64,000 bases of DNA from Glandiceps talaboti. Taxonomy: Eukaryota > Hemichordata > Enteropneusta > Spengelidae. The translations under genes and the position numbers were made by a program. Position 1 is the first letter of the stretch; each line of letters opens with the position of its first letter. Below the pieces are notes generated by a model, which had not been told where the DNA came from, made no database searches, and worked only from the letters and a program-made list of their open reading frames with translations. The stretch spans positions 35,366,332-35,430,331 of the forward strand of contig NC_135549.1 in NCBI RefSeq assembly GCF_964340395.1, in the 5' to 3' direction. Below are positions 1-12,400 of this stretch, piece by piece.

Positions 1-419
1 AACCAAAAAGAAAATAGAGAGAAAAACTGGGTACCCTAGCACACCTTGTCTTGTCCCTAGAGATTACAGAACAGTTGTAATTGTTTTCACAGTGAAGCTA
101 GTTTTATCATTTATAGATGTGCAATTTATGCAAATTAAGTTATTATTTTATGAATTGTTAATTATTCCTATAGTTATCTTTATTCTTTTTATGTCATACC
201 TTCAAAGTAATTGTACTCAAGTTAATGATTCAGATTTAGTGAATCAATGGTCAATATTGCACGATACTGTATGTATTACGGTGTGCTGCAAGTAATTTAT
301 GCAAATTATTCATTACTTTACTCTCTTTTTTTCAGTACATGTATATCTTATTTCTTGTTTCATTCCTTTAAGCATTTATTGTAGTTTGGTTTCTTGAATC
401 AGTGACAAATATTTAAACA
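1..419. other. AT-rich non-coding sequence
   Basis: No recognisable coding exon, RNA gene or repeat family. The short open frame on the + strand (92-295) has no recognisable domain and looks like chance. If AP5B1 begins upstream of the window, this is intron. Confidence 0.4.
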
Positions 420-552
420 ATGATGTACGCCCTCCCAGCCCATAATGGACGAAAGCAAACTTTGAACGACATAATGGGCTAGGCGACAGCCGAGCCCATT
501 ATGGAGTGCAAAGTTTGCTTGAGTCCATTATGGACTGGGAGGGCATACATTA
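420..552. repeat. Foldback palindrome (about 60-bp arms)
   Basis: The left arm (about 421-480) is imperfectly reverse-complementary to the right arm (about 493-552), with a loop of about 12 nt containing GGCGACAGCC. Each arm carries CCATAATGG-type palindromes next to CCCTCCCAG / CTGGGAGGG, and a CAAACTTTG / CAAAGTTTG pair. This fits a foldback-type MITE or one end of a larger element. It has no coding capacity. Confidence 0.75.
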
Positions 553-562
553 TTGTTATTAT

Positions 563-970
563 TTTATAGTTTTGCCAATTCCAGTGAATTTGTAGACCGA
601 GAAACGCAAAACAACGTATAATATACACAGCGCTGAACATCGTCTGCCATGTTCGGCCCGGAAGCTGAATACTAATCATAGCGACACACGTACGTACACG
701 TACACACACATATACACTTCAATGAACTGCTGTGAAGACAAACTTGTTTTATGAATGCGTTGTATTTTTAAACAGTGGAAATGACAATCATAAGTAACAA
801 CATACATTTCGAAAAAATACCTAGTCGTACGAAGAAACAGAACAAATAAGCTTGTATTGTTATGCTCGTTCCGGGGCCGCGATACCCAATAATGGAGTAC
901 ATTATCAGTAATAATGTACAGCGATGACGTCACAAAATTCACTGGAATTGGTAATGCTATAATATAATGC
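563..970. mobile_element. Short TIR element (MITE-like)
   Basis: CCAATTCCAGTGAATTT near 575-591 is matched in inverted orientation by AAATTCACTGGAATTGG near 936-953. The similarity extends outward to TTATAG / CTATAA, giving terminal inverted repeats of about 28 bp. The interior is non-coding and holds a smaller hairpin near 892-921 (GTACATTA ... TAATGTAC). It is about 400 bp. The minus-strand open frames over it have no recognisable domain. No clear target duplication was found, so the exact ends are uncertain. Confidence 0.55.
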
Positions 971-1194
971 CTGATATTAAATGTTAGCTATGCTTCAAAA
1001 TGCAATTTATGCAAATTATGCAAATTACCAATTATCTTTTAATGTTTTTGTTTTTTTATTTCTTTGTGTTATTATTTAACCCAGGACTATTTTATAAAGA
1101 TGTGTGCAATATAAAACTCACTTATACATGGTAATGTTGTATACATGTACTCTTAGATGGCCAAAATTTTAACACAATGCAAGGTTGATTGGCC
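971..1194. other. Non-coding AT-rich sequence
   Basis: No coding or repeat assignment. It lies between the short TIR element and the first recognisable LINE endonuclease sequence. Confidence 0.3.
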
Positions 1195-1292
1195 TGGCAA
1201 CTGGACTAAGAGGGGGACCAATCCTCGACCTTGTTCTCACAGATTTACCTGCTTCTTCCACTACTTCTGCCAACGTGGGTGCTTCTGACCAT
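1195..1292 (+). pseudogene. LINE ORF2 fragment: APE-type endonuclease, left part
   Basis: The frame through 1210-1292 reads GGPILDLVLTDLP and later GASDH, the C-terminal part of the APE-type endonuclease of CR1/Jockey-like non-LTR retrotransposons. The catalytic SDH triplet is at 1284-1292, and the sequence is then broken by a DNA transposon. Removing that insert and one copy of GACCAT restores SDHNLVLVKLDVPAF in frame with the sequence at 3089 onward, so this and the downstream RT were one gene. Sequence 5' of about 1195 is missing or unrecognisable. Confidence 0.75.
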
Positions 1293-3082
1293 CAGTGTTC
1301 ACGGTGACACAAAATCATGCATATTATATGCGATGGAAATTAATTTTACGCATATTTGATCGAACGATTCGTATCCTGTATGCAACCAATTTTGTTACAT
1401 TTGCCATGCCTCGACTGACGATGCGGCATCGTACTGAGTGAGAGTCATTTGTTTTTATTTTGATACATAATAACATGTACCCTGGCACTGTCACAATCAA
1501 TGTGAAAAAGACACAACACTAATGTTGCAATTTTTAATGCCATTGTTGTGTCTACCTGGAAAACTACATGCCAAACACAGCTGCACAGGTTCAAATGGAC
1601 ACTCAACACGTCATGCTCCCACGTCAAAAACCTCACACTGTAAGACATGCCTAGCCATAGTTCTATTCATCATGTTCAGATTTTATTAACAAAAACCAAA
1701 ATAGTCAGAGACAATATGGCATGGCACCAGGGTAGGCCTTCAGTTAACACAGGTCTTTTTTGAAAGAAGATGAAACCCGTTTTGTGTCACTGTACTGGTG
1801 GTAATGAACTCAATCAAAAGAAAATGAAATAAAACGAATCAGAATACATAGTTTTCAAGAGGGACAGTTATTCGACAAAACTTCCTGCTATGATGTGACA
1901 ACTCACTAAGATTTGGAAAGGTCAAAGATTGCACTGTGACGACACATGCAACGTCTGAACTATTAAACTAAAGGGAAGGGATAGAGGGGAGTTTAGCATT
2001 CAACTTCAATACTGACGTAGCCATGGGAAAATCTTACTTCTGTGTTTTTTATTAAAAGAAGCAAATCATAGACACAGTAACTTTGAAAACCATATATTTT
2101 GGAGTTCATTTAGTGTACACGTAAAAACAGACCGTTCTGAGACTTTGTCATGGCTCAACTATCCATGAACAGTGGACTCGTCCTCATTGACACCACATGT
2201 TTACATTGCATCATGTGTTGTCTTCAGGTTCGGTCTCTGTAACTTCAGTGGGTATGAAAATGTTAGTCCATTTTCGTTTCGATTAGAATTAAATAATTAA
2301 GGAATGAGAATGTACCATTTTGTTCATTTTAGTGACATTTTATCTAGTATCATCTAAGTAGTGTCGGTGAACAACACAAGCCTTTCTCAAAGTTTCATAT
2401 TTCATTTTTATTTTTGTACCGTAAACATGAGACAGTGTGTGTTTACATGCAAACAATCCATCGATCTGAGTTGGCTTCAAGTTCACCCCTGAAAAGGGCC
2501 AATGTGGAAAATATTCCCTGTATCTCCTGATCTTCGTTGAGCTAAATGACGGAGGAAAGACATGTTGACTGTTTGAAAGCTATAGAATGAATGACAAGTT
2601 TGAAAAAAGTAAGCGTGAATGTGATTCGCACAGGAAAGAACATCTTTGTGTTTCATGAATTTTTTTGCATAACGGATAAATATCTGAAGACTACCTAAAT
2701 GATCGTAGTTTAGGTTCATGAATAACAGACAATGGGTATTTAATTTTTATTGTCTACAACCTAAAGGTTCATGAATATGTGTCAAGACTATATGAATATT
2801 CACTGTAGTACATAGTAAATATTACTCTTTACCCGTCAGGGCTTGTAATAATTACAATGTTTTTGATTTCACCCCTAAAATACATTGATTTTACATATGA
2901 CAAAACTAAATTTCCACAACTGCCACATCAATTAACACTATCTCCATTATTCAGGGTATGTTCTCTAGGTACCATAAACTTGGAAGTAAATTGGCAACGC
3001 ATCAAAATTAGGTCGATACGCAAATTTCAATAGTCTGTGCATACAACATACGCAATGAAAAAAAAAATCGCCGTGAACACTG
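1293..3082. mobile_element. 1.79-kb TIR DNA transposon, apparently non-autonomous, 6-bp TSD
   Basis: Perfect 12-bp terminal inverted repeats CAGTGTTCACGG (1293-1304) and CCGTGAACACTG (3071-3082) are flanked by the 6-bp target duplication GACCAT (1287-1292 and 3083-3088). The interior has no convincing transposase: the minus-strand open frames at 1445-1648 and 2483-2719 have no recognisable domain. CAG...CTG ends recall hAT-like elements, but hATs normally make 8-bp duplications, so I do not assign a superfamily. Its insertion disrupts a LINE endonuclease. The clean duplication and intact TIRs suggest it is younger than the decay of that LINE. Confidence 0.85.
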
Positions 3083-3088
3083 GACCAT

Positions 3089-5363
3089 AATCTGGTGCTA
3101 GTTAAGCTAGATGTCCCTGCATTCAGAGATAAGCCTTATAAAAGGAAGGTAAGGCTTTACAACCAAACCAGCTACTGGGAAATGAGAGGCTACATCTCCA
3201 CAGCCTGGCCCCAAGTATGATCTCAAGAAGATCCAGAGAAGGCTTGTAACAGGGTTACCGATTTTATCTGTGATGCCATGGACCTACACATTCCTAGCAA
3301 AACTGTCGTCAAAAGGACGTTTGACAAATGCAGGAGGGCTGCAAGAAAGAAATGACAAATTTTTCCTCAGCTTAAACAGGACAACACATCTGCCAACAAG
3401 GAGAAATTACAACATGGCAGAGAAAGAGGCTAGAAGGAACTACAACACCAAACTCAAAGAGGACATTACCAACAACAATCTTAGCAGTAAGAGGAGGTAG
3501 TGAGTTGTGAACTCACTTGCTGGCAGAGCTTCTCATCCTGACATTGCAGTCATTGTTCATGATGAAGCTGCCCACACTACAGCAGGGGAAAAAGCCAAAG
3601 TGTTCTGCAAGGCCTTTGCAGGGAAATGCCATCTACCAGATGCAGATGCTACTGCCCCACATATTGACCAATCCACAGCTACCTCTGTGACAAACATCAT
3701 CTTCAAGCCTAAGATCATCAAAAGACTGTTGAAACAGTTTGTACCTGACAAAACAACTGGTCCAGACCAAATTCATGCCAGAGTCCTCAAAGAGTGCAGC
3801 GCGGAACTTGCAAGTCCCCTGTGTCGCCTTTTCCAACTGTGCTTCACACATGGAGTATTTCCAAGCCAATGGAAAACAGTCAATGTAACACCTATCCATA
3901 AGAGGGACTCCAGATCTGACCCTTCAAAGTATCGGCCCATGTCGCTACTCAGCATTATCAGCAAAGTAATGGAAGCAGAAGTCAACAAACAACTACACAG
4001 CTACATGTTTCAGAACAACCTGATATCTAGCAGACAGGTTGGTTTCAGAACAACCTGATATCTAGCAGACAGGTTGGTTTCAGAACAACCTGATATCTGC
4101 TACTAGCAGACAGGTTGGTTTCAGAACAACCTGATATCTAGCAGACAGGTTGGTTTCAGAACAACCTGATACCTAGCAGACAGGTTGGTTTCAGAACAAC
4201 CTGATATCTAGCAGACAGGTTGGTTTCAGAACAACCTGATATCTAGCAGACAGGTTGGTTTCAGAACAACCTGATATCTAGCAGACAGGTTGGTTTCAGA
4301 ACAACCTGATATCTAGCAGACAGGTTGGTTTCAGAACAACCTGATATCTAGCAGACAGGTTGGTTTCAGAACAACCTGATATCTAGCAGACAGGTTGGTT
4401 TCAGACCAGGCTACAGCATGGCAGATCTTGTCACTATTCTCTCCCAGAAATGGAACAACACCTTGGACAAAGGAGAAGATGTGTGTGTTATAGCTCTGGA
4501 TATAAAAGGAGCTTTTGACAAGGTGCGGAACAACCAAACATGGGTCCAAGGGTGTGTCTGGAAAGTTGTTGAGATGGTTACAGAGCTACCTATCTGAGAG
4601 ATCAATTACAGTTGTCTTGTCAGGCCAGAATTAAAAAGCTTCCTCCATCAATGCTTCCACGACTCAGAGATCCATACTTGGGCCACTTCTGTTCTCTATC
4701 TTCATTGATGATCTCGTAGATGTGTGTTAGAACGAACTCTACCTGTATGCTGATGACTCAACACTGTACACGCCTATACACTCACCAAAGGACAGCAATG
4801 CAGTTAGTCTCAACAGAGATCTTGACAGGATGAAAGCTTGGGCTGACATATGGAAGGTCACTTTTGAGCCAACAAAGTGCAAGTTGATGATAATATCAAG
4901 AAAGCGAACCCCATCCAAATTGAATCTATACTTTGGAGACTGTCAGCTAGGCGTGAAGGACGAGCTTGAAATTCTAGGTGTAATCATCGACAGCAAGCTT
5001 GCTTGGTCCAAACACATCTCATCCATTACTACTAGAGCTGGACAGAAACTTAGTGCCTTGAGAAAAGTATCCAACAAGCTTGACCCCATAGGCTGAGCAA
5101 CAGTGTACAAAGAATAAGTCCAGAGTATCATGGAATATGCATTTCTGCGTTGGATAAATGCCTCACAAACTACTCTCAGCCAACTCGACAACATCCAGAA
5201 GAAGGCATTCAAGATCATAGGTGTTGATGAAGCCACTGCCTGCACTCAATTTTCCATTCCTATAGGTCAGACTATTGCTGCAGTGTCAGTACTGTACAAA
5301 ATGCACACCAGGCAGTGCCCAACAGATCTGTATACTATACTTCCTCCTCCACTGGATAGATAG
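3089..5363 (+). pseudogene. Decayed LINE ORF2: endonuclease end, linker, reverse transcriptase, C-terminus
   Basis: This continues the endonuclease fragment at 1195-1292. In order, with frameshifts: the end of the endonuclease (VLVKLDVPAF, 3098-3127); a linker; the RT fingers in the open frame 3507-4058 (TGPDQIHARVLKE and later SKYRPMSLLSIISKVME); the palm block ALDIKGAFDKV near 4494-4525; LYADDSTLY near 4741-4767, the catalytic YADD box; ILGVIIDSKLAWSKHI near 4971-5020; and a C-terminal stretch ending PPPLDR then TAG. It resembles the CR1/Jockey group. Many stops and shifts make it non-functional. A 35-bp tandem array sits inside the RT (separate entry). A 45-bp minisatellite starts directly after the last recognisable codons. 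Confidence 0.85.
4011..4404 (+). repeat. 35-bp tandem expansion inside the RT ORF (about 11 copies)
   Basis: The unit, containing CAACCTGATATCTAGCAG then ACAGGTTGGTTTCAGAA, recurs with starts of GATATC near 4022, 4057, 4092, 4133, 4168, 4203, 4238, 4273, 4308, 4343 and 4378. One unit carries a 6-bp insertion (GCTACT, near 4098-4103). The ancestral single copy encodes QNNLISSRQVGF of the RT. Ten extra copies add 356 bp, which shifts the downstream frame by two bases. Each unit contains a 7-bp inverted pair, CAACCTG / CAGGTTG, which could form a hairpin and promote slippage. Confidence 0.95.
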
Positions 5364-8300
5364 CGTGTGACTCGGATATGTGTCTATTCACTTTAAACAC
5401 TGTGAGTAGACATATGGGTCTATTGATTTTAAACTGTATGGACACAGTGAGAAGACATATGGGTCTATTGACTTTAAACTGTGTTGACACTGTGAGTAGA
5501 CATATGGGTCTATTGACTTTAAACTGTGTTGACACAGTGAGTAGACATATTGGTCTATTGACTTTAAACTGTGTTGACACTGTTAGTAGACATATGGGTC
5601 TATTGACTTTAATCTGTGTTGACACTGTTAGTAGACATATGGGTCTATTGACTTTAAACTTTGTTGACACTGAGTAGACATGTGACTATTCACTTTAAAC
5701 TGTGTTGACACTGTTAGTAGACATATGGGTGTATTGACTTTAAACTTTGTTGACACTGAGTAGACATGTGACTATTCACTTTAAACTGTGTTGACACTGT
5801 GAGTAGATATATGGGTCTATTGACTTTAAACCCTATAGACACAGTGAGTAGACATGTGTCTATTGACTTTAAACTGTGTTGACACAGTGAGTAGACATAT
5901 GGGTCTATTGACTTTAAACTGTGTTGACACTGTGAGTAGACATATTGGTCTATTGACTTTAAACTTTGTTGACACTGAGTAGACATGTGACTATTCACTT
6001 TAAACTGTATTGACACAGTGAGTAGACATGTCTATTGACTTTAAACTTTGTTGACACTGAGTAGACATGTGACTATTCACTTTAAACTGTGTTGACACTG
6101 TTAGTAGACATATGGGTATATTGACTTTAAACTGTGTTGACACTGTTAGTAGACATATGGGTATATTGACTTTAAACTGTGTTGACACTGAGTAGACATA
6201 TTAGTCTATTGACTTTAAACTGTGTTGACACTGTGAGTAGACGTGTCTATTGACTTTAAACTGTGTTGACACTGTGAGTAGACGTGTCTATTGACTTTAA
6301 ACTGTGTTGACACAGTGAGTAGACATATGGGTCTATTCACTTTAAACTGTGTTGACACTGTGAGTAGACATATGGGTCTATTTACTTTAAACTGTGTAGA
6401 CACTGTGAGTAGACATATGGGTCTATTAACTTTAAACTGTGTTGACACTGAGTAGACATATGGGTCTATTGACTTTAAACTGTGTTGACACAGTGAGTAG
6501 ACATGTGTCTATTCACTTTAAACTGTGTTGACACTGTGAGTAGACATATAGGTCTATTGACTTTAAACCCTGTAGACACTGTGAGTAGACATATGGGTCT
6601 ATTGACTTTAAACTGTGTTGACACAGTGAGTAGACATATTGGTCTATTGACTTTAAACTCTGTTGACACTGTGAGTAGACATATGGGTCTATTGACTTTA
6701 AACTTTGTTGACACTGAGTAGACATGTGACTATTGACTTTAAACTGTGTTGACACTGTGAGTAGACATATGGGTCTATTGACTTTAAACTGTGTTTACAC
6801 TGTTAGTAGACATATGGGTCTATTGACTTTAAACTGTGTTGACACTGTTAGTAGACATATGGGTCTATTGACTTTAAACTGTGTAGACACTGTGAGTAGA
6901 CATGTCACTATTCACTTTAAACTGTGTTGACACTGTGAGTAGACATATGGGTCTATTGACTTTAAACCCTGTAGACACAGTGAGTAGACATGTCTATTCA
7001 CTTTAAACTGTGTTGACACAGTGAGTAGACATGTCTATTCACTTTAAACTGTGTTGACACTGTTAGTAGACATATGTGTCTATTGACTTTAAACTGTGTT
7101 GACACAGTGAGTAGACATATGGGTCTATTGACTTTAAACTGTGTTGACACAGTGAGTAGACGTGTCTATTGACTTTAGACTGTGTTGACACAGTGAGTAG
7201 ACATATAGGTCTATTGACTTTAAACTGTGTTGACACAGTGAGTAGACATATGGGTCTATTGACTTTAAACCCTATAGACACAGTGAGTAGACATGTGTCT
7301 ATTGACTTTAAACTGTGTTGACACAGTGAGTAGACATATTGGTCTATTGACTTTAAACTGTGTTGACACAGTGAGTAGACGTGTCTATTGACTTTAAACT
7401 GTGTTGACACAGTGAGTAGACATATAGGTCTATTGACTTTAAACTGTGTTGACACAGTGAGTAGACATATAGGTCTATTGACTTTAAACTGTGCTGACAC
7501 AGTGAGTAGACATATAGGTCTATTGACTTTAAACTGTGTTGACACAGTGAGTAGACATATAGGTCTATTGACTTTAAACTGTGTTGACACAGTGAGTAGA
7601 CATGTGTCTATTCACTTTAAACTGTGTTGACACAGTGAGTAGACATATTGGTCTATTGACGTTAAACCCTGTAGACACTGTGAGTAGACATATGGGTCTA
7701 TTGACTTTAAACTGTGTTGACACAGTGAGTAGACGTGTCTACTGACTTTAAACTGTGTTGACACAGTGAGTAGCCATGTCTATTGACTTTAAACTGTGTT
7801 GACACTGTGAGTAGACATATGGGTCTATTGACTTTAAACCCTGTAGACACTGTGAGTAGACATATGGGTCTATTGACTTTAAACTGTGTTGACATTGAGT
7901 AGACATGTGTGTATATTGACTTTAAACTGTGTTGACACTGTGAGTAGACATATGGGTCTATTGACTTTAAACTGTGTTGACACTGAGTAGACGTGTGTAT
8001 ATTGACTTTAAACTGTGTTTACACTGTGAGTAGACATATGTGTATAATGACATTAATCTGTGTTGACACTGTGAGTAGACAAATGTGTCTATTCACTTTA
8101 AACTGTGTTGACACTGAGAAGACATGTGACTATTCACTTTAAACTGTGTTGACACAGTGAGTAGACATATTGGTCTATTGACGTTAAACCCTGTAGACAC
8201 TGTGAGTAGACATATGTGTATAATGACATTAATCTGTGTTGACACTGTGAGTAGACAAATGTGTCTATTCACTTTAAACTGTGTTGACACTGAGTAGACA

Positions 8301-9085
8301 TGTGACTATTCACTTTAAACTGTGTTGACACAGTGAGTAGACATATTGGTCTATTGACGTTAAACCCTGTAGACACTGTTAGTAGACATATGGGTCTATT
8401 GACTTTAAACTGTGTTGACACAGTGAGTAGACATGTCTATTGACTTTAAACTGTGTTGACACTGTTAGTAGACATATGGGTCTATTGACTTTAAACTGTG
8501 TTGACACTGTTAGTAGATAATGTGGGTCTATTCACTTTAAACTGTGTTGACACAGTGAGTAGACATGTCTATTCACTTTAAACTTTGTTGACACTGTGAG
8601 TAGACATATGGGTCTATTGACTTTAAACTGTGTTGACACTGTTAGTAGATAATGTGGGTCTATTCACTTTAAACTGTGTTGACACTGTTAGTAGACATAT
8701 GGGTCTATTGACTTTAAACTGTGTTGACACTATTAGTAGACATGTGGGTCTATTGACTTTAAACTGTGTTGACACAGTGAGTAGACATATGGGTCTATTG
8801 ACTTTAAACTGTGTTGACACTGTTAGTAGACATATTGGTCTATTGACGTTAAACCCTGTAGACACTGTGAGTAGACATATGGGTATATTGACTTTAAACT
8901 GTGTTGACATTGAGTAGACATATTGGTCTATTGACTTTAAACTGTGTTGACACAGTGAGTAGACATATGGGTCTATTGACTTTAAACTGTGTTGACACTG
9001 TGAGTAGACATATGGGTCTATTGACTTTAAACTGTGTTGACACTGTGAGTAGACATGTGTCTTTTGACTTTAAACTGTGTAGACA
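5364..9085. repeat. Minisatellite 1, 45-bp unit, about 3.7 kb
   Basis: The consensus unit runs GTAGACATATGGGTCTATTG, ACTTTAAACTGTGTTGACAC, then TGTGA or AGTGA. Shortened units of about 37-42 bp (GTAGACATGTCTATT...) are interspersed. I estimate 80-90 copies. The unit is a multiple of three and lacks stops in one frame on each strand, so long artefactual open frames appear on both (for example 7063-7590 minus, 5378-5677 plus). Units with CACAG complete a small hairpin, CTGTG-TTGA-CACAG. The array begins at the end of the LINE coding sequence and ends about 145 bp before an AP5B1 exon. Confidence 0.95.
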
Positions 9086-9231
9086 TTGTTCACAAAAGTC
9101 GTGTGTGGATCAAGAATATTTTTACATGTGCAATGTATTTATCCTTATACTATTATATTTCTATTTATTCACCAACCTTAGAAGAGTCAAACGTATGTTC
9201 TGAGTAAATGATATGTTATATATTGATGTAG
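9086..9231 (+). other. Spacer and intron end between minisatellite 1 and the AP5B1 exon
   Basis: Unique-looking AT-rich sequence that ends in the splice acceptor TATTGATGTAG at 9221-9231. Part of it may be the 3' tail of the LINE that the minisatellite expanded in; this is an inference only. Confidence 0.4.
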
Positions 9232-9370
9232 GGCTGAGAAGAAATGGAACATCATGAAGATTGGCATACCAGATAGTGTTGATCGTGGACAGATGTTAGA
9301 AGAGTATCTGAAGATAATCAAAAGTTCAGATTTTAATCCACCAGTGGCTGTAGCATACTACATATATTTT
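9232..9370 (+). CDS. AP5B1: AP-5 complex subunit beta-1, internal exon (end of the alpha-solenoid)
   Basis: AP5B1 is the beta subunit of the heterotetrameric AP-5 adaptor, which works with SPG11 and SPG15 in retrieval from late endosomes. This exon follows an acceptor (GATGTAG) and ends at a strong donor, TTTT|GTGAGT. It starts with the last base of a split codon, then reads 46 codons without a stop: AEKKWNIMKIGIPDSVDRG, with VAVAYYIYF at the end. Its position and the LYY-like ending match the final helices of the solenoid just before the appendage in vertebrate AP5B1. Assignment of this exon rests partly on continuity with the much clearer downstream exons. It lies between two unrelated minisatellites. 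Exons for the N-terminal part were not found in this window. Confidence 0.7.
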
Positions 9371-9454
9371 GTGAGTACCAACAAACAGTAGTTGACTCAA
9401 GTTAAACCTTACACAGAAATGTATGTTGTTTCTGAGAAGGGTATTGGCATTGAC

Positions 9455-12400
9455 AAATGATCACTACATATTATATAATTATACACCTTTATAGCATTGA
9501 CAGACAATCACTACATATTATTTATCACCTTTATAACATTGACAGACAATCACTACATATTATATATACACCTTTATAGCATTGACAGACAATCACTACA
9601 TATTATTTATCACCTTTATAACATTGACAGACAATCACTACATATTATATATACACCTTTATAGCATTGACAGACAATCACTACATATTATATATCACCT
9701 TTATAACATTGACAGACAATCACTACATATTATATATACACCTTTATAGCATTGACAGACAATCACTACATATTATTTATCACCTTTATAACATTGACAG
9801 ACAATCACTACATATTATATATACACCTTTATAGCATTGACAGACAATCACTACATATTATATATCACCTTTATAACATTGACAGACATTCACTACATAT
9901 TATATATCACCTTTAGCATTGACAGACAATCACTACATATTATATATCACCTTTAGCATTGACAGACAATCACTACATATTATATATCACCTTTAGTATT
10001 GACAAACAATCACTACATATTATATATCACCTTTAGCATTGACAGACAATCACTACATATTATATATCACCTTTAGCATTGACAGACAATCACTACATAT
10101 TATATATCACCTTTAGCATTCACAGACAATCACTACATATTATATATACACCTTTAGCATTGACAGACAATCACTACATATTATATATCACCTTTAGCAT
10201 TCACAGACAATCACTACATATTATATATCAACTTTAGCATTGACAAACAATCACTACATATTATATATACACCTTTAGCATTCACAGACAATCACTACAT
10301 ATTATATATACACCTTTAGCATTGACAGACAATCACTACATATTATATATCACCTTTAGCATTCACAGACAATCACTACATATTATATATACACCTTTAG
10401 CATTGACAGACAATCACTACATATTATATATCACCTTTAGCATTCACAGACAATCACTACATATTATATATCACCTTTAGCATTGACAAACAATCACTAC
10501 ATATTATATATACACCTTTAGCATTGACAAACAATCACTACATATTATATGTCACCTTTAGCATTCACAGACAATCACTACATATTATATATACACCTTT
10601 AGTATTGACAAACAATCACTACATATTATATATCACCTTTAGCATTGACAGACAATCACTACATATTATATGTCACCTTTAGCATTCACAGACAATCACT
10701 ACATATTATATATCACCTTTAGCATTCACAGACAATCACTACATATTATATATCACCTTTAGCATTCACAGGCAATCACTACATATTATATATACACCTT
10801 TAGCATTGACAAACAATCACTACATATTATATATCACCTTTAGCATTGACAGACAATCACTACATATTATATGTCACCTTTAGCATTAACAGACAATCAC
10901 TACATATTATATATCACCTTTAGCATTCACAGACAATCACTACATATTATATATACACCTTTAGCATTGACAGACAATCACTACATATTATATATACACC
11001 TTTAGCATTCACAGACCATCACTACATATTATATATCACCTTTAGCATTAACAGACAATCACTACATATTATATATACACCTTTAGCATTCACAGACAAT
11101 CACTACATATTATATATACACCTTTAGCATTGACAGACAATCACTACATATTATATATCACCTTTAGCATTGACAGACAATCACTACATATTATATATCA
11201 CCTTTAGCATTCACAGACAATCACTGCATATTATATATCACCTTTAGCATTGACAGACAATCACTACATATTATATATACACCTTTAGCATTGACAGACA
11301 ATCACTACATATTATATATACACCTTTAGCATTCACAGACAATCACTACATATTATATATACACCTTTAGCATTCCCAGACAATCACTACATATTATATG
11401 TCACCTTTAGCATTGACAGACAATCACTACACATTATATATCACCTTTAGCATTCACAGACAATCACTACATATTATATATCACCTTTAGCATTCACAGA
11501 CAATCACTGCATATTATATATCACCTTTAGCATTGACAGACAATCACTACATATTATATATCACCTTTAGCATTGACAGACAATCACTACATATTATATA
11601 TCACCTTTAGCATTCACAGACAATCACTACATATTATATATCACCTTTAGCATTCACAGACAATCACTGCATATTATATATCACCTTTAGCATTGACAGA
11701 CAATCACTACATAGTATATATAATATCACCTTTAACATTGACAGACAATCACTACATATTATATATCACCTTTAGCATTCACAGACAATCACTACATATT
11801 ATATATCACCTTTAGCATTCACAGACAATCACTGCATATTATATATCACCTTTAGCATTAACAGACAATCACTACATATTATATATCACCTTTAGCATTG
11901 ACAGACAATCACTACATATTATATATACACCTTTATAACATTCACAGACAATCACTACATATTATATGTCACCTTTAGCATTGACAGACAATCACTACAC
12001 ATTATATGTCACCTTTAGCATTGACAGACAATCACTACACATTATATATACACCTTTAGCATTAACAGACAATCACTACATATTATATGTCACCTTTAGC
12101 ATTAACAGACAATCACTACATATTATATATCACCTTTAGCATTAACAGACAATCACTACATATTATATATACACCTTTAGCATTAACAGACAATCACTAC
12201 ATATTATATGTCACCTTTAGCATTGACAGACAATCACTACATATTATATATCACCTTTATAGCATTGACAGACAATCACTACATATTATATATCACCTTT
12301 AGCATTCACAGACAATCACTACATATTATATATACACCTTTAGCATTCACAGACAATCACTACATATTATATATCACCTTTATAGCATTGACAGACAATC

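Noticed and set aside
479-942. Minus-strand open frames of 76 and 88 codons
   Set aside because: They lie across a foldback and a short TIR element and have no recognisable domain.
5378-9085. Long open frames on both strands with 15-residue repeats
   Set aside because: They are explained by a 45-bp tandem unit with no stops in one frame per strand. Many copies have frame-changing length variants, and there is no start, splice or domain evidence.
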